The notes under the pieces are model-generated. The model was given only the letters and a program-made list of their open reading frames with translations. It searched no databases and was not told where the DNA came from. Shown here piece by piece: positions 43,463 through 53,580 of a stretch of 64,000 nucleotides of DNA. The DNA comes from Flectonema sp. DT1601 (taxonomy: Eukaryota > Euglenozoa > Diplonemea > Diplonemida > Diplonemidae). A program made the translations under genes and the position numbers. The number at the start of each line of letters is the position of its first letter. Positions within the stretch are counted from its first letter, which is position 1. The stretch spans positions 510,501 through 574,500 of the forward strand of contig OZ025838.1 of the NCBI GenBank assembly GCA_964019425.1. The letters are read 5' to 3'.

Positions 43463-43500
<38 letters not shown>

Positions 43501-43587
43501 ATGTTTAATTAAAACGGAACTTTTTTTTTAAAATAACCTTTTTCGTATTCACAAAAGTTCCTGTTTTTTTCCCCTAAAAAAAATTAC

Positions 43588-43637
43588 GGGAAAACCTCTA
43601 ATCCAGACACAAAAGTTTCCGAAACCGCCAACTCTAT
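43588..43637. repeat. Left arm of a 50-bp inverted repeat
   Basis: The reverse complement of 43588-43637 matches 47951-48000 at about 47 of 50 positions (shared start atagagttggcggtttcgga). The arms are 4.3 kb apart and enclose the SINE pieces and LINE 2. Confidence 0.85.
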
Positions 43638-43910
43638 ACAAAAAAAGTGCCTTGTGGCCTGTGGTTAAAAAATCCGCCACCCGGAATCGAACTTGCCAAT
43701 TTTAAGGCAGACTTTTTTTTTTCCCTGAAAAATGCGTTGAGTAATTTTAAATCTCCTCACGATTTTTTCTAAACAAACATGTCTGCTTCTTATGGGAGAC
43801 ACTTTGGGGACGCGTGACAAGTTCACAACGAGTTTTTCCCAGATTATTTTGGACGTTCTTGCACCACGTCCGCCTGTCGATGTTTAGCTTGTACTGTCAA
43901 CATCATTGCC

Positions 43911-44348
43911 TCAAACCACCCGCACATCGTTTAAGATGGTCTCTATGGAGGTGGGTGTTACAGTGGCACCAACTGCCCTTACATTGGCAACAGCTGTACA
44001 AGCACCCACTGAAGGGATGTAAGCACCTTGTTGACAATGTGGTGGCCCAAACGAAGATGCATCAATCGTTGTATGCAAAAATGACTTCCAGGGATGAAGC
44101 CGGACGGAAGACATAGAGGGGATGGATATATGGGGCAGACACTCTGGAACGTTGGTCAGACGCTTAATTGGCCCAAAGACGTACCCTGACCGAACGAATG
44201 TGGTGTGTGATTCAAAGGAGGGCTTGTTGTTTATGATCGGAAAATCAATCTTCGTGTGCCAAAGAGCCATCCATCTGGGCGCAGGATTGTAACTCCACCG
44301 CCTTTGCCAGGATAACCTTCGCCACAGCAAGTCCGTACCTGACGGCAC
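43911..44348 (-). CDS. Unrecognised open frame, 145 codons
   Basis: Protein-like composition (HTKIDFPIINNKPSFESHTT; SIPSMSSVRLHPWKSFLHTT) but no family recognised. It lies between a GC-rich LINE and SINE pieces, inside the inverted repeat, and opposes the host genes, so it is likely part of an unidentified mobile element. Its upstream boundary and true start are unclear. Confidence 0.3.
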   Translation of the reverse strand: MPSGTDLLWRRLSWQRRWSYNPAPRWMALWHTKIDFPIINNKPSFESHTTFVRSGYVFGPIKRLTNVPECLPHISIPSMSSVRLHPWKSFLHTTIDASSFGPPHCQQGAYIPSVGACTAVANVRAVGATVTPTSIETILNDVRVV

Positions 44349-44445
44349 AAAACCTCGTATTCAAGTTATCAACAAGTTCCTCAAGTTATCAAGTACAGTT
44401 GGTCAGTACAGTTACTCAACATTGTGAGGCAAACAAAAAAAAGGT

Positions 44446-44517
44446 CTGCAGCCGGGTTCGAACCCGCGAGTTACACCTCAGAAAGCCGCGGTAACACCCA
44501 CTGGGCCACCGTGTCAG
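44446..44517 (-). mobile_element. tRNA-like SINE head, minus strand
   Basis: On the minus strand an A-box TGGCCCAGTGGG (44497-44508) and a B-box GGGTTCGAACCC (44454-44465) are about 32 nt apart, as in the internal RNA polymerase III promoter of tRNAs. The T-loop is one base short and the acceptor ends do not pair, so I call it a tRNA-derived SINE piece, not a working tRNA. Confidence 0.6.
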
Positions 44518-44603
44518 CAACAAAAAATAAATTTTATAATTCTTTCATTGAGGGATTGTTTCTCCCGTGACAATTTTTATAAATAAAATTTTTTTTTGTA
44601 TAG

Positions 44604-44690
44604 AGGGTGGGTGGTCTAGTGGTGCCGCGCCTAACAGCGCAATACAGCTTCACGTGGTCGGCCTGGGTTCAAACCCGCCCCGCCCCTCAT
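44604..44690 (+). mobile_element. tRNA-like SINE head, plus strand, abutting LINE 2
   Basis: A-box TGGTCTAGTGG at about 44612-44622 and B-box GGGTTCAAACCC at about 44668-44679. Between them is the block ccgcgcctaacagcgcaa (44625-44642), found again at 47633-47650 and, with one change, at 47793-47810. The LINE frame is open through this segment, which seems to be chance. Confidence 0.6.
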
Positions 44691-44705
44691 TCGGTGGAAT
44701 TTGGA

Positions 44706-47432
44706 ATGCCTGAACTGGAACGACAAATTTCAAAAACAAAGGAGAAGAAGGCACCTGGACCTGACCACATCTGGAACTCGATGTTAAAACAACTTCCAAA
44801 AGCTTTCCTCGAGCAACTACTAAGACTATTCAACCTCTCATGGCAACGATCAGCAGTACCCAGGTGCTGGAAAAGTGGAATGGTAATACCCATACTGAAA
44901 CCTGATAAAGACAAGAAACAAGTCTTATCGTACAGACCGATAGCACTAACCTCGACCGTCTCGAAACTCTTTGAAAGAATGGTCGTAGAACGGATGCACC
45001 ACCTGTTGAAAGACAGAATGAATCCGAGGCAAGCAGCCTACAAACGAGGACGGGATTCCATTGAAAATCTCTGTATAGTTACAGACAAACTCAAAAGTGC
45101 CAAGGCAATGGGAGAAGAAGCGATATTAATCACCTTCGACCTACAAAAAGCCTTCGATGCAGTTCAACCGGCAACTCTTCTAAATAAGATGTCCAAAATA
45201 GGACTACCAACGAAATATCTACGGTGGGTTCAAAACTACTTGACTAGTAGGAAGATTTCAACAAGGGTGAATGGAGTGAAGGGAGCATTCCGGAACATTC
45301 GAGTAGGAGTGCCACAAGGAAGCGTGCTGGGACCCCAGTTATTCTCTATCTTCATAAATGATTTGATAGACAAACTAGAGATGTACGAACCGACTGTCTT
45401 TGCAGATGATGTTGGAATAGTAATAACCGCAGGCACTGTCAGCTGTTTAGAAAACAAGGTTAACAACGCAGTCAAAATATTTGAAAGGTGGGCACTTGAC
45501 TCACACATCAAAATCAATAAGAACCCTGGCAAGACGGAATACATTCACGTGAGGCCAAGTGGAACTCATGACAAGTCCCCAGTAGTAGTATACTCTGAAG
45601 AACACACATTTAAATATGTGGTGGCCACGGCAGAACAAATGAGTAACCTTGTGAAGGATGATAACTCAACAACTGTAGTTTCAAAAGAAGAATTCGCCAT
45701 CACTCACCTGTATGTCGTTCCAAAACATAAGATCAAAGTCAAGCTACCGAACAAACCGGCGGTACTGAAAACAATGAAGATGAGCGCCAGCTTCTCACAA
45801 CTGAAGAAAGTCCACAACAAGGCAGAAATAGATAAGATGCTGGAAAGAGTGGGACCCGGATTACACGGATTTGCCTATGCGGTTGGACGAAAAGTTCACA
45901 AGACGAATACCGTGCGGTATCTAGGCGTACATTATGACGAGAAGTTAACCTTTAAGTCGCAAATTCAAAAGATGATGACAGCTGCTTCCAAGGGTCTAGG
46001 CTTGTTGGTTAGACTCACCAGGATAGGCTGCAGAAAGAGGACACTCATCAGTATACTGGTGACGGTGGTGTTAGCAAGGGTGCTTTATGGTGTTGAAAGC
46101 TTTGCTTGGATGCTACCAAAAGAGTGCTTCGAACAACTGGAATTACTGGTAAACAGGGCAGTGAGGCTGGTAACTGGATGTCTGCGGAGCACCAAACTAC
46201 AGAGACTTTACAAAGAAGCCGACACGCCAAGACTGAAGGAACACATCCAGTATAAGATGTGTAGAACTTATGAACGTTTCAAATTGAGTCCGTTCCTACC
46301 GACTCGCAAGCTGACGAGAACAGGGAGTTCAGAATTATTTCAAAAATCGAAATGGGGATGGAATGTCTGGATAGACTATGTCTCTGGTGTCCCTGGCCTT
46401 GACAACTACCGGAGCATTACCAACCTGGAAGTGAACCCAGAACACTACACTCTCCCTCCATGGAAAAGTACTAATGCGATGAAATTCACATATTCACGCA
46501 ACAAGGAAGAGGCTGAACAGCGAGAAACTGAATTACCAGCTCACGAGATGAAAGTCTACACTGACGGGTCGATAAGACACAAACCCAACACTTACATGAC
46601 AGACTCGGCTGCCGCTGTGGTCATGGTTAACGGAAGCAAGATGCGTCTACTTGGATATAAAATACCAGTAGCGGGTTCCTCTTATAGGACCGAGCAGATT
46701 GCAGTAAAAATGGCGTTGGAAAATTTAGTTCAGGTGGCGGAGGATGAACATGAATCTCTAACAACAACGACGCACCTGTTGACTGATTCGATGTCAGTCA
46801 TGCAGGCATTGGAACAAGGGCCATATAAACAAAGGTCCCCAATGAACAAAAAGATCTGGAAGTTGGCAATGAAATTGGAGAAGAAGGGAATCCAAGTCAA
46901 CATGCAGTATGTACCGGCACACAGAAACGTGCGGTACAACGAAGTAGCGGACCAACTGGCGAAATTCGCTGCAGGCCTGAAGGAAGATCCACCTCACGAA
47001 GATGTTATTATTAAACAACTGCCCACTCAACTTGACATGGGAACATTGATGACGTTTCACAAGCGGAGAAAACGGGAGAACTGGATCGGACCAGGAGAGG
47101 TAAGACACCCTCCGTACATCGAAGCTCTAACACGACCAGAGGAAGTACTGATGTCACGCTTTAGAGTGGGACATTGCAGATCTCTGATAATCAAAGGACT
47201 GAACGAGCTGTGCTTTTTCTGTAAACTTGGAAAGGCGACAGCACATCATGTATTATTTATATGCGAACATTGGTGTATAGAAACCTTGAGGGAAAAATAC
47301 ATCAGTCACATGATGAATGACAAGGGAGAGGAAGCATGCCAACTGGAGGACTGCTACTTACCTGCGAATCAACAGCAGATGACTGGTTTTGTCACAACCT
47401 TAGACAGACTGGCACAACTATTAGGACGGTAG
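44706..47432 (+). CDS. LINE 2 polyprotein fragment: reverse transcriptase, RNase H, CCHC knuckle
   Basis: Non-LTR reverse transcriptase of the I/Jockey/Ingi-like group. The fragment starts at the RT domain (KEKKAPGPDHIWNSMLK, then YRPIALTSTVSKLFERMV) with motif A ITFDLQKAFDAV, motif B GVPQGSVLGPQLF and motif C FADD (45399-45410). RNase H begins KVYTDGSI (Asp codon at 46563) with LLTDS and the late motif NEVADQLAKFA. A CCHC knuckle CFFCKLGKATAHHVLFIC starts at 47211. The apurinic endonuclease that normally precedes the RT is missing, so the copy is 5'-truncated; the frame also stays open upstream to 44607 through SINE sequence. About 110 residues separate RT motif C/D from the YLGVHYDEKL motif, longer than usual. 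RT and RNase H catalytic residues are present. Confidence 0.9.
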   Translation: MPELERQISKTKEKKAPGPDHIWNSMLKQLPKAFLEQLLRLFNLSWQRSAVPRCWKSGMVIPILKPDKDKKQVLSYRPIALTSTVSKLFERMVVERMHHLLKDRMNPRQAAYKRGRDSIENLCIVTDKLKSAKAMGEEAILITFDLQKAFDAVQPATLLNKMSKIGLPTKYLRWVQNYLTSRKISTRVNGVKGAFRNIRVGVPQGSVLGPQLFSIFINDLIDKLEMYEPTVFADDVGIVITAGTVSCLENKVNNAVKIFERWALDSHIKINKNPGKTEYIHVRPSGTHDKSPVVVYSEEHTFKYVVATAEQMSNLVKDDNSTTVVSKEEFAITHLYVVPKHKIKVKLPNKPAVLKTMKMSASFSQLKKVHNKAEIDKMLERVGPGLHGFAYAVGRKVHKTNTVRYLGVHYDEKLTFKSQIQKMMTAASKGLGLLVRLTRIGCRKRTLISILVTVVLARVLYGVESFAWMLPKECFEQLELLVNRAVRLVTGCLRSTKLQRLYKEADTPRLKEHIQYKMCRTYERFKLSPFLPTRKLTRTGSSELFQKSKWGWNVWIDYVSGVPGLDNYRSITNLEVNPEHYTLPPWKSTNAMKFTYSRNKEEAEQRETELPAHEMKVYTDGSIRHKPNTYMTDSAAAVVMVNGSKMRLLGYKIPVAGSSYRTEQIAVKMALENLVQVAEDEHESLTTTTHLLTDSMSVMQALEQGPYKQRSPMNKKIWKLAMKLEKKGIQVNMQYVPAHRNVRYNEVADQLAKFAAGLKEDPPHEDVIIKQLPTQLDMGTLMTFHKRRKRENWIGPGEVRHPPYIEALTRPEEVLMSRFRVGHCRSLIIKGLNELCFFCKLGKATAHHVLFICEHWCIETLREKYISHMMNDKGEEACQLEDCYLPANQQQMTGFVTTLDRLAQLLGR

Positions 47433-47700
47433 TATTATTAAAACATCGACATTTCGAATATCAACATTGAAGGCATAATTGCAACACATCTGAAGTCGTC
47501 CAAGTGGACAATTTATTCTGTAGTATTAGTTTTAAGTTATCAAAACAAAGAAAGGAGATACGAAGCCTACGGGATTCCCACCCCCAACCCCCAAAACAAA
47601 GAAAGTAAGAAAGAAAGAAAGAAAAAGAACAACCGCGCCTAACAGCGCAAACAGCATCACAGACTCACGGGTCGTGGTGCACACAAAAAAAAAAAAAAAA
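44706..47700 (+). mobile_element. LINE 2, 5'-truncated non-LTR retrotransposon
   Basis: It runs from the RT start to an A run at 47684-47700. The 3' region holds a C-rich stretch, a GAAA microsatellite (47598-47630) and the SINE block ccgcgcctaacagcgcaa. Its base composition is close to that of host genes, unlike the GC-rich LINE 1. Confidence 0.75.
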
Positions 47701-47810
47701 TAGAGTTGGCGGTTGGAGGGGGCGTCATAGTGCAGTGGATGGGGTGGTGCCCCCGCACCCAATCGGCCTCGGTTCGAACCCCGCTGTACGCACCGCGCCT
47801 CACAGCGCAA
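47633..47810 (+). mobile_element. SINE-like pieces after LINE 2
   Basis: The ccgcgcctaacagcgcaa block lies at 47633-47650 and 47793-47810. Between them, an A run and tagagttggcggtt (47701-47714) lead into a tRNA-like head with A-box TAGTGCAGTGG (47728-47738) and B-box GGTTCGAACCCC (47771-47782). The block sits between the boxes in the 44604 copy but after the B-box here, so the copies are rearranged. Confidence 0.55.
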
Positions 47811-47950
47811 TCAGTTTCCGTGTCGCATCCCCCATTGTCTCGAAAAAGTGAACGGCCACCCAGTAAGGGCAGCGCCTAAGCAATTATAGTAGTAACAAAA
47901 AGAAGGAGAAACACAGTAGTGAAACACTCAAAAAAAAAAAAAAAAAAAAA

Positions 47951-48000
47951 ATAGAGTTGGCGGTTTCGGAAACTTTTGTGTTCGGATTAGGGGTTTTCCC
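47951..48000. repeat. Right arm of the 50-bp inverted repeat
   Basis: Partner of 43588-43637. It follows a 21-nt A run, as the shorter tagagttggcggtt copy at 47701 also does. Confidence 0.85.
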
Positions 48001-48046
48001 AAAAATTACTAAACGTTTAATTTTTTTTTTTTTTTTTTAAATTTCG

Positions 48047-48130
48047 ACTTAGTTTTTCAGTTAGTATACCAAAAAAAAAAAAAAAAAATACCGGACAGAG
48101 TGGAAGTATTGTGGTTGTAGATCTCTTGAT
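48047..48130. repeat. Dispersed repeat family F, copy 1
   Basis: cttagtttttcagttagtat, an A run, then ccggacagag and aagtattgtggttgtagatc match 61066-61120 (cttagtttccagctagtat ... cggacaagtattgtggttg). The A run is absent from the second copy. Confidence 0.6.
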
Positions 48131-49744
48131 TTAGTATACCCTTTGCCGAAATTAATAAAACAATCTCTCGGGATTAGGTTCATCCTTTTACCGCAGTATT
48201 GGAAACCCCGTAACCGATACTCGGTGGTCTGCTGGTAACTAACTTTAAAAGAAAAAAAAAAAAAGATTTTCATGCAATCCGTAAAGCAACAATGTCAAAA
48301 AAAAAAAAAAAACAAGCTTTATTACCCTGATCTACATATCTACCTATGTTGTGCTTTGAATTTAGTAGGCATAGCTGTTGTGGATCTGAGTGCGTGTTTG
48401 GTGATTAAAACCAATGTATAAAATAACCTCCTCCTCTTTGTTGTAAAATGTATCAGACTCAACAAACGCTATCAGGACATGGTTTTTGTGTCTCCTGTTA
48501 ATTTCTTTTGTTGTTTTTCATTCAGTGGTGCGGTTTGTGTCGATAGACCTTTTCTGATGGCAGGATTGGAAGAAGCGCCCTTCTTTATATCTTATTTTAA
48601 TACTTATTTTAAAATGGTACTCCAGTTTTCAACTGCTGACGAAAGAATTATCTTCGTAGCACTAAACCTTTCTCACCTTTCTTTCTTTCATCGTGTTGTT
48701 TCAAGAATATATATTTTTCTTTTTTTTTGCACCGACAAAAAGTCGGTATTATTCAGATTTAAGAGCTTGTAGATTGTATTAATGTTACCTATTTTTAAAA
48801 AAATAAAAAAATTATTTCCCTGTGCGCTCAGTGTTACTGTCTGCGATAACAATAATAATATAAGGCTATTATCCGAAAGGTTTTTTTTTTTTCTTCTTTC
48901 CATTTTGCTTATACAGAACGATGCTTCAAAATACCGACTTACTAAATTCAAAAATAGGAACAAAATAGAAAAATAAATGTGTCTGAACGGTTTCGCCTCC
49001 TCTCTTTTTGTGATTGCGAGGAAATGATTCCTCTATGTTTAAGCACAAATGTGATGTCATACGTTATTTACTCGTTTTCTCTAAATCCATTTCCCCTCCC
49101 CCTTTTTCTTTTGCAAGTAGTCTTTTTGATTATCTCTTCCACCACTATCGTTGGCTTTTAATTTATCGGTTTTCAATTTGTTCAAATCTCAGTTTTTTTT
49201 TTTTTTTTTTTTTTTTTTGATTTTGATTTTGTTGTGTAATTGCAAGACGCGGTATTTAGATTTTTTTTTTTTTTTTTTTTCTCTGAAAAAAGAATATTGC
49301 TAATTCGCGTGGTTTGCAATGGCTCGGTACATAAGTTTTATACTTTGATAAGTGTCTCTAGAATTGGAGGGTCTCTCATACCTCTGAATTTCTTTTTTGC
49401 TAACTTTTTATGGATCCGAAATCTCCCCAAATTCAAAACAAAAAAAAAAAAAAATATGTTAAATTATCTCTATCTTAATCTTGTTTTTTTTTCTTCTCTC
49501 TTATATATCAAAATAATCAAACTTTTCTTTTTTTTTTCATTTCAGGTGCTGCCTGAAATCTTGGATTCCAAGTAACCTCAGATTTCATGAGATATGAATG
49601 AAGAATGACATCAGCTCGAGGAGAAAAGATACCCTCCCAAGTAATTAAATTTTATCTGCTCGAGGAGATGGTGTGAGGCAATCTCGGATTGTAATTCTTA
49701 GTAATTTTTCCTTTTTAAGTTTTTTTTTTTCCCCACCCCTTTTT

Positions 49745-49873
49745 GACTTAAAAGGCTAAGTTTAGCATCACCCCTTGTCACTGTATCTAAAACTAATGTT
49801 AAATTATCGTTATGTTGTTTATGATACAATACATTTGTATTTTAGGTACAAAATCAAGCAGTTAACCCCCCTT
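49745..49873. repeat. Dispersed repeat family A, copy 2
   Basis: ggctaagtttagcatcaccc, cttgtcactgtatc, taaaactaatgttaaattat, atgatacaatac and a C-rich end match 10917-11060 in order. It is followed at 49876-49902 by a 27-bp block (ggaattaccagattacgaca...) shared with 57646-57672 (family G). Confidence 0.65.
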
Positions 49874-50088
49874 ATGGAATTACCAGATTACGACAACGTC
49901 TGTCTTCTGGTCAATAAGACAAAAAAAAAAAAAATAATAATTTCCCCCTTTTTTTTCTAAACAAAACAACAAATATTTTTTTTTCAGTCAAGTACTTTTG
50001 ATATTAATTTTATTTTTTAATACCCTAAAGTCGTTTACTGTTTTTTTTACATTGTAAATTTTTCACCCCACCTAATAATAAGATTGTT

Positions 50089-50175
50089 CTCGAAACCTAT
50101 TTAGTTAAAAGGCTGTTTAGCATCATACCCAGTCTCTACATCTAAAACTAATGTTAAATTCCTCTTCATAGGTAA
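50089..50175. repeat. Dispersed repeat family A, copy 3
   Basis: ctcgaaacctatttagtta, aaaggctgtttagcatcat and ctaaaactaatgttaaatt in the same order as copy 1; it lacks the second half. Confidence 0.6.
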
Positions 50176-53100
50176 AGATACGTCAGAATCGACTTATTGT
50201 GAAAGGGTTTTCGAGCATTTTCAAAATTATTTCTCTGTTAAGACTATCACCCCTTTGGTGAATATTTTTTGATTGATTTGGTGTAATTTATTTTCCACGA
50301 GTTTTAACAAAATACAGACTTCCACCCTCCTCTGCGTTTTTCTCATAGTGTCCACAACGTTGTTCTTTTCTCTCCCCAAATGCATCGGAGATGCCTTTTA
50401 TTTTATTATAATCTCATAGTCCCCATCGGGTTACGAGTTTAACGCACAGACACTCACGGATTTTATGTAGTTCGCAGAGCCAATTATTTCTTACGCTAGG
50501 ATTGGCAGGAATTTTTGCATTTATTTTATTTTATTTTATTTTATAATACACCCTTTGAGGTTGGGAAGTAATGGTATTATTCGAAGGAAGGGGGAAAAAG
50601 AAAAAAAAAAAAAAAAAAAAAAAAAATCTCATTATAATATATTAAAATCATTTTATTCTATATTATTGCGTGTAATTCTTAATTATTTAAAAAAATTATG
50701 TATTGTGGTACAATACAATGGTATTTTGTATTTTCTTTTTATAAATCAAACTAACTTCCAAATATTCTCTTTTATCAAGCCACTTATATTGGTTACTTTA
50801 ACATAAAGTAATGAATTTCCCCCTTTCTTCTTTTCTTGTTATTGATATCTTGCTAATTGTTAGCGTGCTGCACGAACGACTTTTGGCATCTTGGAGTGGT
50901 GAATTAACAGCAACTAACCACCAGTGTGTATTATTTGTTTGTTGTTTGTTGTTATTTGCACCTATAGTTGTCAATTGTTTGTTGGGAAGCAGTAAAATCC
51001 CCAGCCCATCCCCTTCAGTTTTTGCGAGACTTTATTGTGTCCCTCTTTGGTACGTTATAACACAGTGTGTCTTGTACATGCGGTGGGTTGACTTGTCTTA
51101 GGAAGTATATGTCTCAAATTTCTGCTTTTTTTATGAGTCATCTCCTAGTGTCGGGCTTCGTGATTTCCCAAACCAAGCAATACCACTACCCAAATCATAT
51201 TTGGTTAGTGGTCCAGTTGCGCGTATTTATAAGTAATTTCCCTTTTTTTAAGCTGCTTTATTTCTCTGTTTTCTCTCGTGCGAAACTTATATAAATAAGT
51301 AAATTAATTTTCATCGTTGCACGTCTTAAGAAAGTCTTTTTGTGGTTGTCTGTTTTCATTTTTTTGTGCGAACAATATTCGTTTTCGTGTTTTTCATGTT
51401 TCTTGAATATGTTCACCTGGGTTCTCCTTAGGAAGCTGCCTGCCTGTCAACTCAAACAAATTTTCGTTTCGATTGTATCAAGGATCTCATTTTGGTAGTT
51501 CCTTGCCTAGTTAGATACAATAGATAATCAACAATCAAATTTAATAGCTGTCACACCTTGAAGATACATTCTGCTCAAAAGATAATGGCTGCTTAAAGTG
51601 ACCAATGAAAAAACCGTTCTCAGTTGTCGCTGTCGCTGGGAAGTTGTCACACAATTTTGTTCTAAGTGAGACACGTCTTAAGAGGACAGTGAATCACAAG
51701 TAGCAAAAAAAACAACAACAAAAAAAAAAAAAAAAAAAATCGTCCACTGCTACTGCGCAGATATGGAAAACAACGTACACTTCTTGGAATACAGGCGGGC
51801 AATTTTAACTGAGGCTACCTCGTCATGAAAGATGATTATTTGCAATTTATTTATTATCTGTTTTTCTTTTCTTTATGTATTGAAGGGAAATGCTCTCTTC
51901 GTTTTGTGTTTTAACACCCATTGTTATTAATGGGTTAAGTGGTAATGCATTTGTTACCACACTTACTGTTTTATGATTAAAAAAAAAAAAAAAAAAAAAA
52001 AAGAACCGACTGTCTGTCTGCTCTGTAGATATAGCTTATTCATTTAAATTTCTTATCAAATTTTTCCACTCCCTCCTGTTCCCCATGTTACTGTTGGGAA
52101 GTATAATGTAGTTTCTGCATCTATAACTGGGTTAACCGTGTTGTGTATTGCGGTAGTATTATTTTATACTTGTCAAAGAAATAAACTTTCTCTCCTTTCA
52201 TCTTGCTTTTGTAAGGAATTTTTGTCTATATTTTTTTTATTTTTTTCTTCTTAATGTGTGTCAAAAATAATAGGTTGTTTTTTTTTCTTCCTATCTTCCA
52301 AAATTACTTAATTGTTAATCGGGATGTGTCTGTTCGATTCTTTTTCTCCTAAGCCTCCCCAAGCTGACCCCTCATCAAAAACTGTTGCTTGTGGTTCCTC
52401 CGAGCAACAATATTGACAAAACAGTGGCAGTTATGCTTGGAAAAAAGTGGGGTGTTTTTTCTTCTTCCTTCCTTTTTCTTCTGTTTTTTTTTTTTTTTTT
52501 CATTATTTTTCCGTTATATAGAGGGTAGTTCAGTCAGCTATCTTCTAAATATTGCTTTGCGACAATTTGCTTTTATCTGCGACACTTGTTGTTTGTCGTT
52601 TCAGTGACCTGTTTTGATCCCGCAACTTGTGTCGCATTCCACTCTTTGGAACCTTTCATGGCTCGAAATTAATCAGTTGTGGGAGGACTGAAAGGCGTCG
52701 ATGTGTTGAATTTTTTTTTTTTTTTTTTTTTTTGCCCGTTTCTCCCCTCGTTAGACACGAATAAAATCTCTTTTATCAAAGAGAGCCTCGCAGAATTGTG
52801 AGTTTTTTTCTCGGTGATCCGATCAGTATTGATATCAGAAGTCTCTCCTCACATTATTTTAAAACTTTTCACTTCGGAATTATATTGACGTACTGACGTC
52901 GATTTCTCATTCTCATTCTCATTCTTTTTTTTTTTTTTTTTTTTACATTACATACGTGTTTGCGATTGCTTGTTATTTGTGTTACGTTCCCATTTTTATT
53001 AGTAAGAAAATTAAGTTGAAGAATAGCTCCTATGCCTGTGATGAGTGTTGTTTGGATATTTTTTTTTATGGGTCTTGTTTATTGCTGTGAATCGGAACAT

Positions 53101-53412
53101 TTTTGGCATTACATTCCGGAAAAAAAAAAACTACAGCAGCATCTTCGAGAATTAAATTTCAACGACAATTTTTTTTTTTTTTTTTTTTTTTCCCCTTTGA
53201 ATATTGAATCAGTGCTGTCAGCTCTCTTTTGACGGAGATTGAAAAAAAAGAAAAAAAAAAAAAACGCACAGCATCTTTTTTAAAAACAAACGCTCATTAT
53301 AAAATAATAAGTGTTTCTCTTTTGTATGAATCGTAATAAAGCTTTTTTTTTTTTTCTCTCTCCCCTCTTCTTTAAGAAAATGTACTTAAAGCTGACAATG
53401 ACATACTGTGCT

Positions 53413-53580
53413 CAGTATGCCCCATCAGCCTATAACAATCCTAACAAGATTGTGTCTAATTTCGTTGTTGTTGCCTCGTAGCTCTGGGGAGTTAACCCGA
53501 TGCTCCTTAGTTTGCTGTATCAGCGATGCTCAGCATGCAATAAAATAGACTTCCTTATCTATCTCTATCTCTCTATTAAT
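53413..53580. repeat. Dispersed repeat family B, copy 1
   Basis: gccccatcagcctataac, aacaatcctaacaagat, gttgcctcgtagctctgggg, gttaacccgatgctcctta, caataaaatagact and a TATC-rich end recur at 55033-55193 in the same order with many substitutions. Class unknown; the ~160-bp size suits a SINE, but no A/B box is clear. Confidence 0.65.

Larger units (their letters stand above)
36401..43498 (+). mobile_element. 5'-truncated GC-rich LINE (non-LTR retrotransposon) with USP protease domain
   Basis: The element begins abruptly at the reverse-transcriptase catalytic motif (YLDD at 36401-36412) and ends in a 36-nt poly(A) at 43463-43498. This is the 5'-truncated, poly(A)-tailed form made by target-primed reverse transcription. 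One long frame is followed by a 743-bp 3'UTR present twice in tandem. GC content is visibly far above the flanking DNA (roughly 60% against 30-35%). I cannot see a clear target-site duplication among the A/T runs. The R2-like endonuclease suggests a restriction-like-endonuclease LINE group, but the YLDD motif and the domain tail do not match a clade I can name. Confidence 0.85.
43499..44445 (+). other. Mobile-element-rich gap left of LINE 2
   Basis: It contains the left arm of a 50-bp inverted repeat and a minus-strand open frame. Near 43677-43690 a partial tRNA-like B-box on the minus strand (ttcgattccgggtgg) lacks a matching A-box. The remainder is AT-rich. Confidence 0.5.

Noticed and set aside
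36401-43498. Virus-derived element, because of the viroplasmin-like (caulimovirus VI) domains
   Set aside because: That domain is the RNase H1 hybrid-binding domain. The poly(A) tail, 5' truncation and R2-like endonuclease indicate a LINE.
44446-47785. Three tRNA genes
   Set aside because: A and B boxes are good, but acceptor stems do not pair and T-arms are malformed; better read as SINE heads.
43911-48000. A complete DNA transposon bounded by the 50-bp inverted arms
   Set aside because: No transposase or target duplication is visible, and a third partial arm copy at 47701 argues for a dispersed repeat instead. Kept only as a finding.
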